Shown here one piece after another: positions 17,905 through 25,881 of a stretch of DNA of 64,000 bases. Position numbers and translations under genes: made by a program. This stretch comes from an uncultured Tenacibaculum sp. (GTDB lineage Bacteria > Bacteroidota > Bacteroidia > Flavobacteriales > Flavobacteriaceae): positions 124,001-188,000 of the forward strand of contig NZ_CANNBW010000002.1 of NCBI RefSeq assembly GCF_947502995.1, in the 5' to 3' direction. The notes beneath the pieces are model-generated. The model was not told the DNA's origin. It worked only from the letters and a program-made list of their open reading frames with translations, and made no database searches. The number at the start of each line of letters is the position of its first letter. Position 1 is the stretch's first letter.

Positions 17905-18026
17905 AACGTTTTGTGTATTGTTATTTGAGCTTTTTGTTTGTAAAGTTAATTAAAAGTGATGAGTTTTTGGTTTTGCGAGATTTGTCCGAAGGAAAAATCC
18001 GCAAGCAATTAACTATACATTTTGTT
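17905..18026 (-). repeat. attC-like site S1 (family A)
   Basis: 122 bp. Right flank GTTGCCTAC belongs to the next cassette; left flank GGTAAC starts the HEPN cassette. The L boxes TGTATTGTTATTTG and CAATTAACTATACA pair. Confidence 0.8.
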
Positions 18027-18037
18027 GCCTACCGTTA

Positions 18038-18450
18038 TCATTTTTTTAACCGTTTTAAATTCCGTGTTGCGTAGAATTCAATTCCGTCAATTGGTTTAAT
18101 CTTTCTCTTTCTGATTTGATACCTGATTGTTGAATTAATCTTAGTCCATTTTTTGACCGATTTATTTTCTTTCTTCTTTTTTATATTTAGAATTAAAGTG
18201 TCATTTTGGATTTTCCATTTTCCTTTCAACTCTGAATAAATTATTTCATGGTAATTAAAAAATTTAGTTCTATGAAATTTTTCATTTTTGTATAAAATTA
18301 AATGATCTGAGTCTACATAACTCCATGTAATTTTATTTCTATTATTTGATTTTTTTTCTTGAATATATATTCAGAATGGATTTCTTGTGAAATCACAGTG
18401 TTAGTCAAAAGGCTTAAAGTCAGTGTTATAATTTAGTTTTTCAAATAGTT
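18038..18450 (-). pseudogene. Frameshifted small exported protein
   Basis: The intact part is 63 codons (18229 to 18038, MKGKWKIQNDTLILNIKKKK, ending RNLKRLKK). The same frame stays open further upstream without a start (DSDHLILYKNEKFHRTK). A second frame before it reads like a signal peptide (IITLTLSLLTNTVISQ) joined to HSEYIFKKK. The two frames meet at an A-run (T-run 18350-18357 on the plus strand), and the ATG-AAA-like start has decayed to TTGAAAAACTAA. This fits a secreted protein broken by indels in the homopolymer and at the start; a sequencing error in the run is the alternative. Confidence 0.6.
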
Positions 18451-18453
18451 GGC

Positions 18454-18577
18454 AACGTTTTGTGTATTGTTATTTGCGATTTTTAGTTGTAAAGTTAATT
18501 AAAAGTGGTGAGTTTTTGGTTTTGCGCGATTTAGTCCGAAGGAATAAATCCGCAAGCAATTAATAATACATTTTGTT
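18454..18577 (-). repeat. attC-like site S2 (family A)
   Basis: 124 bp. Left flank TTGGCAAC mirrors GTTGCC at 18024, closing the pseudogene cassette. Right flank GTTGGCAAT opens the lipoprotein cassette. Confidence 0.8.
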
Positions 18578-18590
18578 GGCAATTGTATAT

Positions 18591-19049
18591 TTAGTCAAAA
18601 AAATGTACATACAAATAACTCATGCCAGTTTCACTATTAGTCCACAAGTAATATTCGCTAAATGTATGGTCTAAAAAATCTCTCTTGTAATAAACTTTGT
18701 CAGTCTTGTCGTTCGGTATTTTTAGCCATTTTGGATTATGAGTGCCTTTCTGCAATTCTTCGACAATATGTTTAAATTCTTCGTTATTCTTTTCGGCAAT
18801 GTTCAGAGGTTGGTCATGAGCTATTATTTTGTCCAAAACAGTTTGGTTGTGTGTAAATGACATCCAATGAACTTGAGTGTCATACATTCCCCAATTTTTG
18901 AGTTTTATTTTTTTAATAGATTCAGGTGGTTTAAAACCAAAGTTGTTTTCAAATGACGATTCAAGTTTTTCTCTATTTTGAGCTTCATAAGCGCAACTAT
19001 AAAAGGTGAGTAGTGATAGTAAAGTCAATAAATTCAGATATCTTCTCAA
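18591..19049 (-). CDS. Lipoprotein of unknown function (paralogue at 35404)
   Basis: A 152-residue protein with a lipoprotein signal (LLTLLSLLTFYSC, lipid Cys at about 19). The start is TTG at 19049, since no ATG fits. The body (SSFENNFGFKPPESIKKIKL, HWMSFTHN, IIAHDQPLNIAE, FSEYYLWTN, ending TGMSYLYVHFFD) is closely shared with the gene at 35404-35856, another cassette of this array. Probably anchored in the outer membrane or periplasm. Function unknown. Confidence 0.75.
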   Translation of the reverse strand: MRRYLNLLTLLSLLTFYSCAYEAQNREKLESSFENNFGFKPPESIKKIKLKNWGMYDTQVHWMSFTHNQTVLDKIIAHDQPLNIAEKNNEEFKHIVEELQKGTHNPKWLKIPNDKTDKVYYKRDFLDHTFSEYYLWTNSETGMSYLYVHFFD

Positions 19050-19075
19050 TTTTACGATTCGTTTATATTATTGCT

Positions 19076-19197
19076 AACGTTTTTGTATTGTTATTTGCGA
19101 TTTTTTATTTGTAAAGTTAATTAAAAGAGATGAACTTTTGATTTTGCGAGATTTGTCCGAAGGATAAATCTGTAAGCAATTAACTATACATTTTGTT
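19076..19197 (-). repeat. attC-like site S3 (family A)
   Basis: 122 bp. Left flank ATTGCTAAC against GTTGGCAAT at 18575 (one mismatch). Right flank GTTGTGCATA. Confidence 0.8.
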
Positions 19198-19209
19198 GTG
19201 CATAGTGTT

Positions 19210-19833
19210 TTATTCAGCTTTTATTTCATAAGGTTCTTCTGGAAATCCAAATAATATTGCTTTTTGCTCATCTATTTCCTTAATTCCGATTAGCGTTTCT
19301 CGTTCGTTATTTTCGAAAATTGATGCGAAATAAGTTCCTTGCAAATTTTCTAATATTAATTTCCGTCCATTTCTTTTCACTCTTTTATTGAGTTCTTGGA
19401 TTACTGGACTATCCAAAATTTTGTTGAATGTTAATGGTATTTTCTCGTTATTCCAGTGTGCTTTGAATTCGAGCTTTTCAATTTTTTTAGATTCAAGTTC
19501 CGTTTTGGTTGGTTCAATTCTTTCATAGTCAGTCGCAAATTCAGTATCCTCTGTTTTAGACTCAGTTTCACTCAAAATCGTGAGAGTTTTTCCTTTTCAA
19601 AATATTCTTATTCGGTTGTCATTTACGAATTCATATTTTGATTCGGAAAGTTTCTCGCTCCATTCAGTTTGGACTTTTGATAATTCATTTTCGCGTTTTA
19701 ATTCAAGTTCAAAATGGATAATTTGGTCGTTAGTGAATTCAATAAATTCTGGTCGACAATAATCGTCTCCTGTTTTAATCTTTAACCAAGTTCCATTCAG
19801 GTCTTTCATTTGTTTTCTGTGGTTTTTGGACAT
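19210..19833 (-). pseudogene. Lipocalin-like protein split by an in-frame TGA
   Basis: One frame runs from ATG 19833 to 19210 (208 codons) but contains a TGA at 19597-19599. The upstream part (MSKNHRKQMKDLNGTWLKIK, ending NDNRIRIF) is directly continued after the stop by KGKTLTILSETESKTEDTEF and DYERIEPT, then LENLQGTYFASIFENNE. The pattern (N-G-T-W-L-K, later a DYERI motif) resembles small lipocalin-like proteins. A single base change explains the stop; restart or readthrough is possible but unsupported. The ATG lies 7 bases from the cassette boundary. Confidence 0.6.
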
Positions 19834-19840
19834 TATGCAC

Positions 19841-19964
19841 AACGTTTTGTGTATTGTTATTTGCGATTCTTGATTATAAAGTTAATTAAAAGTGATGAAC
19901 TTTTGGTTTAGCGAGATTTAGTCCAAAGGATTAAATCTGCAAGCAATTAACTATACATTTTGTT
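19841..19964 (-). repeat. attC-like site S4 (family A)
   Basis: 124 bp. Left flank TATGCACAAC is the exact reverse complement of GTTGTGCATA at 19195, across the cassette. Right flank GTTGTAAAAC does not match it. Confidence 0.85.
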
Positions 19965-19975
19965 GTAAAACGTTT

Positions 19976-20566
19976 TTAATCAATTGAGGTCTCAATAAAT
20001 TCTGATATTATTTTACCATTTTTAGAATTTATCTTTAAAACTTTCGATCCTTTACCTTTTAAGGTCCAAATTAATTTTCTTTTCTCGTAATCAATATCCC
20101 AAAAGTAAATTTCATTCAGTCCATTTCGTTTTCCGATTTCAATTGCTTTTTTTAGGTCAATTGTTGTTTGTTTTTTTAAAACCTTTAAATAAGGTTCGAG
20201 GATTTCTTGAGTATCTTCTTTACTCCAAGGTGTTGTACATTTAAGGTTATAAGGAACTAATAATTCAGTCAAATCAAAGTTTTGATAGGTTAATTTATAA
20301 TTCAACCAAATTTGTATCGCTGGATATTCAGAAGCTTTGAATTCCGATAAATTAATTCTTTCAAGTCCTTTTTTAGGGTTGTGAATTTCTATAATCGTTT
20401 TCGATTTATTGAATTCAAAATTTGTATTTAATATGTCCTTGTCAACGATAAATCTCAATTTTTCATCAAATTGATTTTTTGCACAAAAAATGATTCCATC
20501 AATGAAGTTTTGAGAGTCAGAAACTTTAAAAGTTAAAATGAATAATATAGTTAGAAAGTATCTCAT
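19976..20566 (-). CDS. Exported PepSY-like protein
   Basis: A 196-residue protein with a signal peptide (MRYFLTILFILTFKVSDSQ). The C-terminal 65 residues (LKKAIEIGKRNGLNEIYFWD, then LIWTLKGKGSKVLKINSKNG, ending KIISEF) have the PepSY plan of a helix and three strands with a final 'ids.tGkii' turn. PepSY domains are often periplasmic peptidase-inhibitor-like modules. The N-terminal part is unrecognised. Single-gene cassette. Confidence 0.6.
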   Translation of the reverse strand: MRYFLTILFILTFKVSDSQNFIDGIIFCAKNQFDEKLRFIVDKDILNTNFEFNKSKTIIEIHNPKKGLERINLSEFKASEYPAIQIWLNYKLTYQNFDLTELLVPYNLKCTTPWSKEDTQEILEPYLKVLKKQTTIDLKKAIEIGKRNGLNEIYFWDIDYEKRKLIWTLKGKGSKVLKINSKNGKIISEFIETSID

Positions 20567-20579
20567 TCAAATGTTTTAC

Positions 20580-20703
20580 AACGTTTTGTGTATTGTTATT
20601 TGCGATTTTTGATTATAAAGTTAATTAAAAGTGATGAACTTTTGGTTTTGCGCGATTTAGTCCGAAGGAATAAATCCGCAAGCAATTAATAATACATTTT
20701 GTT
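20580..20703 (-). repeat. attC-like site S5 (family A)
   Basis: 124 bp. Left flank GTTTTACAAC mirrors GTTGTAAAAC at 19962. Right flank GTTGTACCTA. Confidence 0.85.
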
Positions 20704-20712
20704 GTACCTAGT

Positions 20713-21228
20713 TTATATGTCGGTTTGTATTTCACACTTGAAGTTGAATTTTTCATGAATATTATTCATTGAAATTGTAATATTTGTATATCGTCCAGCG
20801 ATATTATTCGAACAATTTTCATATTTTGAAATCAATTCAATTATTTTATCAATTACTGAGGTATACTCTTTTTTACTCAACATTACTGTATTCTTAAAGT
20901 CATGAACTCTACTTAGTTTTTTTCGAATCCAATTATCTTCTTCATTATACAAAACAGCTTTTTTGTCATATTTCATGATTAACTCTGAAACATTGTTAAT
21001 TTTAATTAACTGAAACTTGTTGTTTTCTTTTGCGATAATTAATTTTTGCCAGCTATTATGGAAACATCCTCCTTTTTTTATATTAACCCACAAAGTATCT
21101 GTCAATTCGATATTTTTAAGGCTCTCCAATCTATTCAGTTCACTTCTATTCAGTTCACTTTTTTGACCAAATATTTGCCAAATATTTCCGAGTGAAACTA
21201 GTGTCATTATTAAAAGAAATCTTTTCAT
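20713..21228 (-). CDS. Exported protein of unknown function
   Basis: 171 residues from ATG 21228, chosen because the signal peptide begins there (MKRFLLIMTLVSLGNIWQ); the in-frame TTG at 21249 lies in the site. A short duplication gives SELNRSELNR. The body is soluble with no known motif (TLWVNIKKGGCFHNSWQKL; three Cys). Probably periplasmic. Confidence 0.65.
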   Translation of the reverse strand: MKRFLLIMTLVSLGNIWQIFGQKSELNRSELNRLESLKNIELTDTLWVNIKKGGCFHNSWQKLIIAKENNKFQLIKINNVSELIMKYDKKAVLYNEEDNWIRKKLSRVHDFKNTVMLSKKEYTSVIDKIIELISKYENCSNNIAGRYTNITISMNNIHEKFNFKCEIQTDI

Positions 21229-21247
21229 CTTTTGGGAAATTAGGTAC

Positions 21248-21373
21248 AACGTTTTGTGTATTGTTATTTTGCGATTTTTTAATTGTAAAGTTAATTAAAA
21301 GTGATGGACTTTTGGTTTTGCGAGATTTAGTCCGAAGGAATAAATGCGCAAGCAATTAATAATACATTTTGTT
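21248..21373 (-). repeat. attC-like site S6 (family A)
   Basis: 126 bp. Left flank TAGGTACAAC mirrors GTTGTACCTA at 20701. Right flank GTTGGCTAT. Confidence 0.85.
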
Positions 21374-21385
21374 GGCTATTGACTT

Positions 21386-21928
21386 TTATTCTATGTGATA
21401 CCATTGATATTTTAGTCCATTCCAGAATATAATTCCACCTCCATGAGATTCATTTACACTCATGTAAATTCCATTACCAATTAAAGTAAAGTTTTTAGAC
21501 TTATCTGGACCAAGTATATCGCCAGTTTTTTCGTCAACTAAATCAGGAGCAATAATTTCTCCTTTTGGAATAATTTTAAATATTTCTATCCACTTTAAAT
21601 CAGTCATATTATTGATTTCTTTACCTGCTCCAAAGACGAAAGTTTCATTGTTTTCTGAGTTGTTAATTATTAAAACTCCAGTTTTTTGATTTTTCTTATT
21701 TGTAACTAATGAAGCAAAATCCATAATACTATCTCCATTAAAATGTCCTTTTAGCATTTTATTATCAATTAGCTTCAGTGAGTCAGGAAAATTTTTTAAA
21801 TCAACTTTTTTGGACTGTTGGATTTTTAAGTCTATTTTTTGTTTTTCTCTTTCATCTTCATCTCTTGTGTTTTCTTTACAGGAAGAAAAAAATATAATTA
21901 GTATTGAAATTATTAATGATGTTCTCAT
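21386..21928 (-). CDS. Lipoprotein, integrin-repeat-like calcium-loop motif
   Basis: 180 residues from ATG 21928, where a lipoprotein signal starts (MRTSLIISILIIFFSSC). A charged linker follows. GHFNGDSIMDFASLVTN resembles the DxNxDGxxD loop of FG-GAP or VCBS-type repeats. The longer reading frame upstream runs into the site and is not real. Probably a cell-envelope lipoprotein. Confidence 0.65.
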   Translation of the reverse strand: MRTSLIISILIIFFSSCKENTRDEDEREKQKIDLKIQQSKKVDLKNFPDSLKLIDNKMLKGHFNGDSIMDFASLVTNKKNQKTGVLIINNSENNETFVFGAGKEINNMTDLKWIEIFKIIPKGEIIAPDLVDEKTGDILGPDKSKNFTLIGNGIYMSVNESHGGGIIFWNGLKYQWYHIE

Positions 21929-21944
21929 ATTTAAGTTTATAGCC

Positions 21945-22067
21945 AACGTTTTGTGTATTGTTATTTGCGATTTTTTGATTGTAAAGTTAATTAAAAGTGG
22001 CGAACTTTTGGTTTTGCGAGATTTGTCCGATGGAAAAATCCGCAAGCAATTAACTATACATTTTGTT
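21945..22067 (-). repeat. attC-like site S7 (family A)
   Basis: 123 bp. Left flank ATAGCCAAC mirrors GTTGGCTAT at 21371. Right flank GTTGGCTTTA. Confidence 0.85.
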
Positions 22068-22077
22068 GGCTTTAGTA

Positions 22078-22494
22078 TTAATCAGTTTTTATAATTTCAA
22101 TTCTTTCGTTTTGTAAATCACAAACTCTAGTCGTACAAATATACTTTCTCTTTGTCTCTCCATATCCCAGAGCAACGAGTCTAGAGTTTTCAATCCCTCT
22201 ATTAATTAACTCTTTTTTTATAATTTGAGCTCTTTTTTGAGTTTTAATGCGGTTTGTCTCATTTTGACCTCTCATACAAGAATGTGATTCAATTAAATAA
22301 GATGATTCATTTTTCTTAATAATTTGAGATACTAAATCAAGAATTTTATTAGAGTTTTTATCTAAGTCTAAAGACTCAGAGTTTAAGAACTTGATTCTTT
22401 TATTTAATTCACTTAGAGATTCACTCTGTTGAGAATATGATAGTTTTATGAAAACAAGCAAGATTATAATTAATAATTTTTTTTTCAGTTTCAT
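22078..22494 (-). CDS. OmpA-family C-terminal domain protein
   Basis: 138 residues from ATG 22494 with a signal peptide (MKLKKKLLIIILLVFIKLS). Residues 60-138 have the OmpA-like peptidoglycan-binding layout: YLIESHSCMRGQNETN, NRIKTQKRAQIIKKELINRG, RLVALGYGETKR and a final NERIEIIK strand. Asp and Arg of the usual peptidoglycan site are only partly conserved (QNERIEI). It is a stand-alone periplasmic domain without a barrel. Confidence 0.75.
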   Translation of the reverse strand: MKLKKKLLIIILLVFIKLSYSQQSESLSELNKRIKFLNSESLDLDKNSNKILDLVSQIIKKNESSYLIESHSCMRGQNETNRIKTQKRAQIIKKELINRGIENSRLVALGYGETKRKYICTTRVCDLQNERIEIIKTD

Positions 22495-22503
22495 ATTAAA
22501 GCC

Positions 22504-22629
22504 AACGTATTTGTGTATGATTTTTTGCGGGAAAAGGACGCGAGTCATTTTCCGATGTTGCGGAAAGATAATTAATAAGATTGAATTTCCGATGAGGAAA
22601 TTCAGCCGCAATTAATTATACACCTTGTT
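22504..22629 (-). repeat. attC-like site S8 (family B)
   Basis: 126 bp. Family B ends GTGTATGATTTTTTGCGG and CCGCAATTAATTATACAC pair. Left flank TAAAGCCAAC mirrors GTTGGCTTTA at 22065. Confidence 0.8.
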
Positions 22630-22640
22630 GCCAGTAGTTT

Positions 22641-23231
22641 TTATTCAGTTATATAATTATCAAATTCAACTTTATTAATATTCATAATTACAGTAGGTTT
22701 TCCATATTTTAGTTTTCCATATTCAGTTACTGAAATTTCGTTTTCATTTGGTTTTTCTAGAAAGTATTCAATTGTTTTCGTATTAAAATCATACTTTGAC
22801 CATGCGAATGTTCCCTTTATTTTCCCGTTTTGATAATAATCAGTTTCTGATTTGATATTAAATATTCCGTATTCAATGATTTTTTTAAAATGTCCATTCG
22901 TCGGGTTTGGTTTCCACCATTGCGTTTCAAATTGTTCTGAATAATGTGTGTCAATTTCCCAATTAGAAGCGATTGTTGGGATTCCAAGTTTTTCTCGTTC
23001 CGAGTTAAATTCAATTCCGTGGTTTTTGTTAAATGGAATTATATATTCGGAAGCCATTTTTAAACCTCCAATTATAACAAGTAGAATAATTCCATTAATT
23101 GATCCTTTCCCAACTGTTTTTATTGAGTGTTTAAATTCAGTTTTATTTTGTTTGTAATCTTTATAATAGGCGAATAATATTCCAAGTGGAATAATTATAA
23201 ATCCGATTATCATGTAAATTTCGTAGTTCAT
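22641..23231 (-). CDS. Membrane protein of unknown function
   Basis: 196 residues with two N-terminal transmembrane helices (YMIIGFIIIPLGILFAYY and NGIILLVIIGGLKMASEYII) and a soluble C-terminal part. The segment HGIEFNSEREKLGIPTI is similar to YGIEYNNQRKKIGITEI in the protein at 24739, so the two cassettes probably share a family. No motif for a known function. Confidence 0.65.
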   Translation of the reverse strand: MNYEIYMIIGFIIIPLGILFAYYKDYKQNKTEFKHSIKTVGKGSINGIILLVIIGGLKMASEYIIPFNKNHGIEFNSEREKLGIPTIASNWEIDTHYSEQFETQWWKPNPTNGHFKKIIEYGIFNIKSETDYYQNGKIKGTFAWSKYDFNTKTIEYFLEKPNENEISVTEYGKLKYGKPTVIMNINKVEFDNYITE

Positions 23232-23245
23232 TTTTAATTACTGGC

Positions 23246-23369
23246 AACGTTTTGTGTATTGTTATTTGCGATTTTTGTCTGTAAAGTTAATTAAAAGTGG
23301 TGAATTTTTGGTTTTGCGAGATTTAGTCCGAAGGAATAAATCCGTAAGCAATTAACTATACATTTTGTT
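23246..23369 (-). repeat. attC-like site S9 (family A)
   Basis: 124 bp. Left flank TTACTGGCAAC mirrors GTTGCCAGTA at 22627. Right flank GTTGTGCATA, the same as at S3. Confidence 0.85.
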
Positions 23370-23381
23370 GTGCATAGTTTT

Positions 23382-23945
23382 TTATCCATATTCAAACCAA
23401 ATTGTTTCTGAATTTCGGTCGATCGCATAGTCAATAAATCTTTTGAAATTCCTCAAGTCTTGTCCAAAGTTATTTCTAATATAACCTTCACCTTTATCTT
23501 TATTGAAATCCGAAAAATAGTACTCAGAGTTCATTGAGTCAAAATCCGTTTTTATTAGTCTTTCGTGGAGATTATCAATTTTTTCAAGACTATCAATTAA
23601 CTTTTTTACGAGAATTTTTACTTGATTTATATTTCCGTTTAAGGCTTGTTTTCTTTTTTCAAAATTAGCTTTTAAACGTTCCTTTTCTTCTTCGTTTTCT
23701 GCAAAATCAATCATATTCATTTCTTCATCTTCGCTTGGGTATTCGGTCATTTTATACAAATGAGATATATCGATATTCGTTATTTCTCCAATTTGATCAA
23801 ATTCAGGTGTGTGTTCAACTACTCTTGGTCTACACATTAGATTACAAAATTCCCTGCTCAGAGAATATAGATTGCTATTCTCAAAGTATTCTGACGTGAT
23901 TACTTCACTATCATTATTTACTCTCAAACTAATGTCTAATCCCAT
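23382..23945 (-). CDS. Soluble protein of unknown function (MGLDISL type)
   Basis: 187 residues, cytoplasmic. The start MGLDISLRV and a later FCNLMCRP element are typical of a group of small bacterial proteins of unknown function. The middle is a charged coiled helix (EEEKERLKANFEKRKQALNG) and the C-terminus reads LRNFKRFIDYAIDRNSETIW. No catalytic motif seen. Confidence 0.6.
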   Translation of the reverse strand: MGLDISLRVNNDSEVITSEYFENSNLYSLSREFCNLMCRPRVVEHTPEFDQIGEITNIDISHLYKMTEYPSEDEEMNMIDFAENEEEKERLKANFEKRKQALNGNINQVKILVKKLIDSLEKIDNLHERLIKTDFDSMNSEYYFSDFNKDKGEGYIRNNFGQDLRNFKRFIDYAIDRNSETIWFEYG

Positions 23946-23962
23946 TTTCTCAAATTATGCAC

Positions 23963-24084
23963 AACGGTCTCGGCTATGATTTCGTTGTGGAGTCATCCGC
24001 AGGATTATTCCGTTGAGAAATCAGCCATTGATTTATACTTTTATTTTTGTGTGGCCAAAACCACAATGAATTATAGCCATTGTT
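23963..24084 (-). repeat. attC-like site S10 (family D)
   Basis: 122 bp, sequence unlike family A. GGCTATGATTTCGTTGTGG pairs with CCACAATGAATTATAGCC. An inner GGCCA and TGGTT region forms the loop. Left flank TATGCACAAC mirrors GTTGTGCATA at 23367. Confidence 0.8.
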
Positions 24085-24092
24085 GGCAATAG

Positions 24093-24593
24093 TTATTTTT
24101 TCAGTCGGATTAAATGCAGAACTAATAAATTTAGTTTTGATTCAGTCTTTTTGTTATTATGCCCAAATTTCCAGATAATACTATCATTCTTTTTTGATTC
24201 AATTCGGAATGCTGAATGTAATTTTCTCTTAAAATAAAAATTGAGAATTTGTTTTTTCGAATCAAATTTCCATTTCCATTTTCCGACAAGTTTTGAATTT
24301 GTCCAATTCTCAACATTCAAATCATCAACTATTAATTTTCCACTTTTTTTAAAATTGAGTTCAGTTATGTCTCCATTTTCGTTTCGTTGAAGTTTTATAT
24401 AAATTTCATTTAGTTTGTCATTTTCATTATTGAACTTCAGAATTCGAGTAATAGTAATTGTGTCAGATTCATAGAAATTCCGATTTTCATTATCGGCAAA
24501 CCATTCCGTTTTTTTGAAATCAGATTTTGTCAAATCTTGAGCTTTCATTCCAATTGTGAAAGACAGAATTAAAATCAGAATCGTATTTTTCAT
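24093..24593 (-). CDS. Exported protein of unknown function
   Basis: 166 residues from ATG 24593, with a signal peptide (MKNTILILILSFTIGMKAQ). The upstream in-frame TTG (24605) lies in the site. The body is beta-rich with Trp and Lys (LVGKWKWKFDSKKQILNFYF), which fits a small lipocalin-like fold, but this is weak. Single-gene cassette. Confidence 0.6.
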   Translation of the reverse strand: MKNTILILILSFTIGMKAQDLTKSDFKKTEWFADNENRNFYESDTITITRILKFNNENDKLNEIYIKLQRNENGDITELNFKKSGKLIVDDLNVENWTNSKLVGKWKWKFDSKKQILNFYFKRKLHSAFRIESKKNDSIIWKFGHNNKKTESKLNLLVLHLIRLKK

Positions 24594-24603
24594 AATTATT
24601 GCC

Positions 24604-24728
24604 AACGTTTTGTGTATTGTTATTTGCGATTTTTTAATTGTAAAGTTAATTAAATGGATTGAACTTTTGGTTTTGTGAGATTTAGTCCGAAGTAATAAAT
24701 CCGTAAGTAATTAATAATACGCTTTGTT
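24604..24728 (-). repeat. attC-like site S11 (family A)
   Basis: 125 bp, slightly diverged (GTGAGATTTAG, CGCTTTGTT end). Left flank ATTGCCAAC mirrors GTTGGCAAT at 24082. Right flank GTTAGCCAC. Confidence 0.8.
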
Positions 24729-24738
24729 AGCCACTGGT

Positions 24739-25107
24739 TTATTTATAATAATTATGAATGTCTATAATAGTATCATTTCCTTTTTTATAAAAACTATATT
24801 CTCTAATTATTCCAATAGTAGTCTCGTCAACATCAATTCTTTTTTTTATCAATCCAGAATTCAAGTTTACCTTAGCCGTGTATTCGAGAGAGTAAATTCC
24901 ACTTGCATTAAAATAATCGAAAAATGTATTAATTGGTTTTTCAGTCAAGTCGAAATTTTCAGGTATTTCAGTTATGCCTATTTTTTTTCTTTGGTTATTA
25001 TATTCTATTCCGTATTTATTCTGATTCACATTAGTATATCCAGTTATAAATCCATTTAACAAGTAGATTATTATGATAATTAATATAATTGGTATTGCTT
25101 TTTTCAT
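24739..25107 (-). CDS. Single-pass membrane protein
   Basis: 122 residues: one N-terminal transmembrane helix or uncleaved signal (IPIILIIIIIYLLNGFI), then a soluble domain. It resembles the protein at 22641 in the segment YGIEYNNQRKKIGITEIPEN. Function unknown. Confidence 0.6.
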   Translation of the reverse strand: MKKAIPIILIIIIIYLLNGFITGYTNVNQNKYGIEYNNQRKKIGITEIPENFDLTEKPINTFFDYFNASGIYSLEYTAKVNLNSGLIKKRIDVDETTIGIIREYSFYKKGNDTIIDIHNYYK

Positions 25108-25136
25108 CTTTAGAATCTGGTTGTCAACTTGTGGCT

Positions 25137-25195
25137 AACGTTTCTTGTATGGTGTCGTAGCTGACGTTAGGAAGCTATGCTCTATACAAATTGTT
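25137..25195 (-). repeat. attC-like site S12 (family E, short)
   Basis: Only 59 bp, close to the size of classical short attC sites. TTGTATGGTGTCGTAGCT pairs imperfectly with AGCTATGCTCTATACAA around a short loop. Left flank GTGGCTAAC mirrors GTTAGCCAC at 24726. Confidence 0.75.
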
Positions 25196-25204
25196 GTGCG
25201 TTCG

Positions 25205-25720
25205 TTATTTTAGTTCAGTTCTTATTTTCATCAATAATTTTCCTAATCTATTTTTTCCTTGTCCATTACCGCCATCTCCCCAGTAAGAATCATTTTCTGA
25301 ATAGAATTTTATAGTATTATCTTCATTCATTTAATCTAAATCATCTCTATTAAAATCATTTTTAAATTCAGAAGTATTGTCAAACCCGAAACTTTCAAGT
25401 TTTTCGAAGTACGGAATGTAATCGGTTTCTTCAAATTCATAGGAATCAACCTCCCATAAAAAATAAATAATCCATTGATACCATCTTGGAGGACAAGGAT
25501 ACTTTTGTAAATACTTTAAGCGTTCATCAAAATTCAAATCTTTTTGGTCTAGCCATTCATTTAATATCATCATATGTGTCTCACCACCACCCATTCTCCA
25601 TCCCATACTGTATGGATGAAAATTTGGAGCATAAATCCAAGGTGGAGGAATATCTCCATATTTTTGTATGAGTTCTTTACTAGATTTTAAATACCAGTCT
25701 GAATCTTTATATTTTCCCAT
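25205..25720 (-). pseudogene. Two-part gene interrupted by TAA; NADAR-like C-terminal end
   Basis: A 129-codon ORF (25720 to 25331, MGKYKDSDWYLKSSKELIQK, ending NDFNRDDLD) stops at TAA. In the same frame the next codon is ATG and the frame continues for 41 codons (25330 to 25205). This tail (SYWGDGGNGQGKNRLGKLLM, then KIRTEL) matches the C-terminal end of NADAR (YbiA-like) N-glycosidase domains, but the rest of that domain is absent. Either a nonsense mutation splits one gene or the tail is restarted separately. The first part is not recognised (contains PPWIYAPNFHPYSMGWRMGG). Confidence 0.5.
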
Positions 25721-25745
25721 TTAAATTATTTCGGCAATGACGCAC

Positions 25746-25869
25746 AATGTTTTGTGTATTGTTATTTGCGATTTTTTATTGTAAAGTTAATTAAAAGCGG
25801 TGAACTTTTGGTTTTGCGAGATTTAGTCCGAAGGATTAAATCCGCAAGCAATTAACCATACATTTTGTT
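25746..25869 (-). repeat. attC-like site S13 (family A, AAT variant)
   Basis: 124 bp. The conserved AAC is AAT here. Left flank ACGCACAAT still mirrors GTTGTGCGT at 25193. Right flank GTTACCTGC. Confidence 0.75.
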
Positions 25870-25881
25870 ACCTGCTGGTTT

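Noticed and set aside
19597..19599. Programmed readthrough or selenocysteine at the TGA
   Set aside because: No SECIS-like element or family precedent was seen; a simple nonsense mutation is enough.
21155..21355. ORFs reading from the sites into genes (for example at 21155-21355, and extended starts at 22045, 22611, 36188)
   Set aside because: They translate the repeat itself (a shared RTKSRKTKS...LLINFT peptide) and are better replaced by ATG starts at signal peptides or at the cassette edge.
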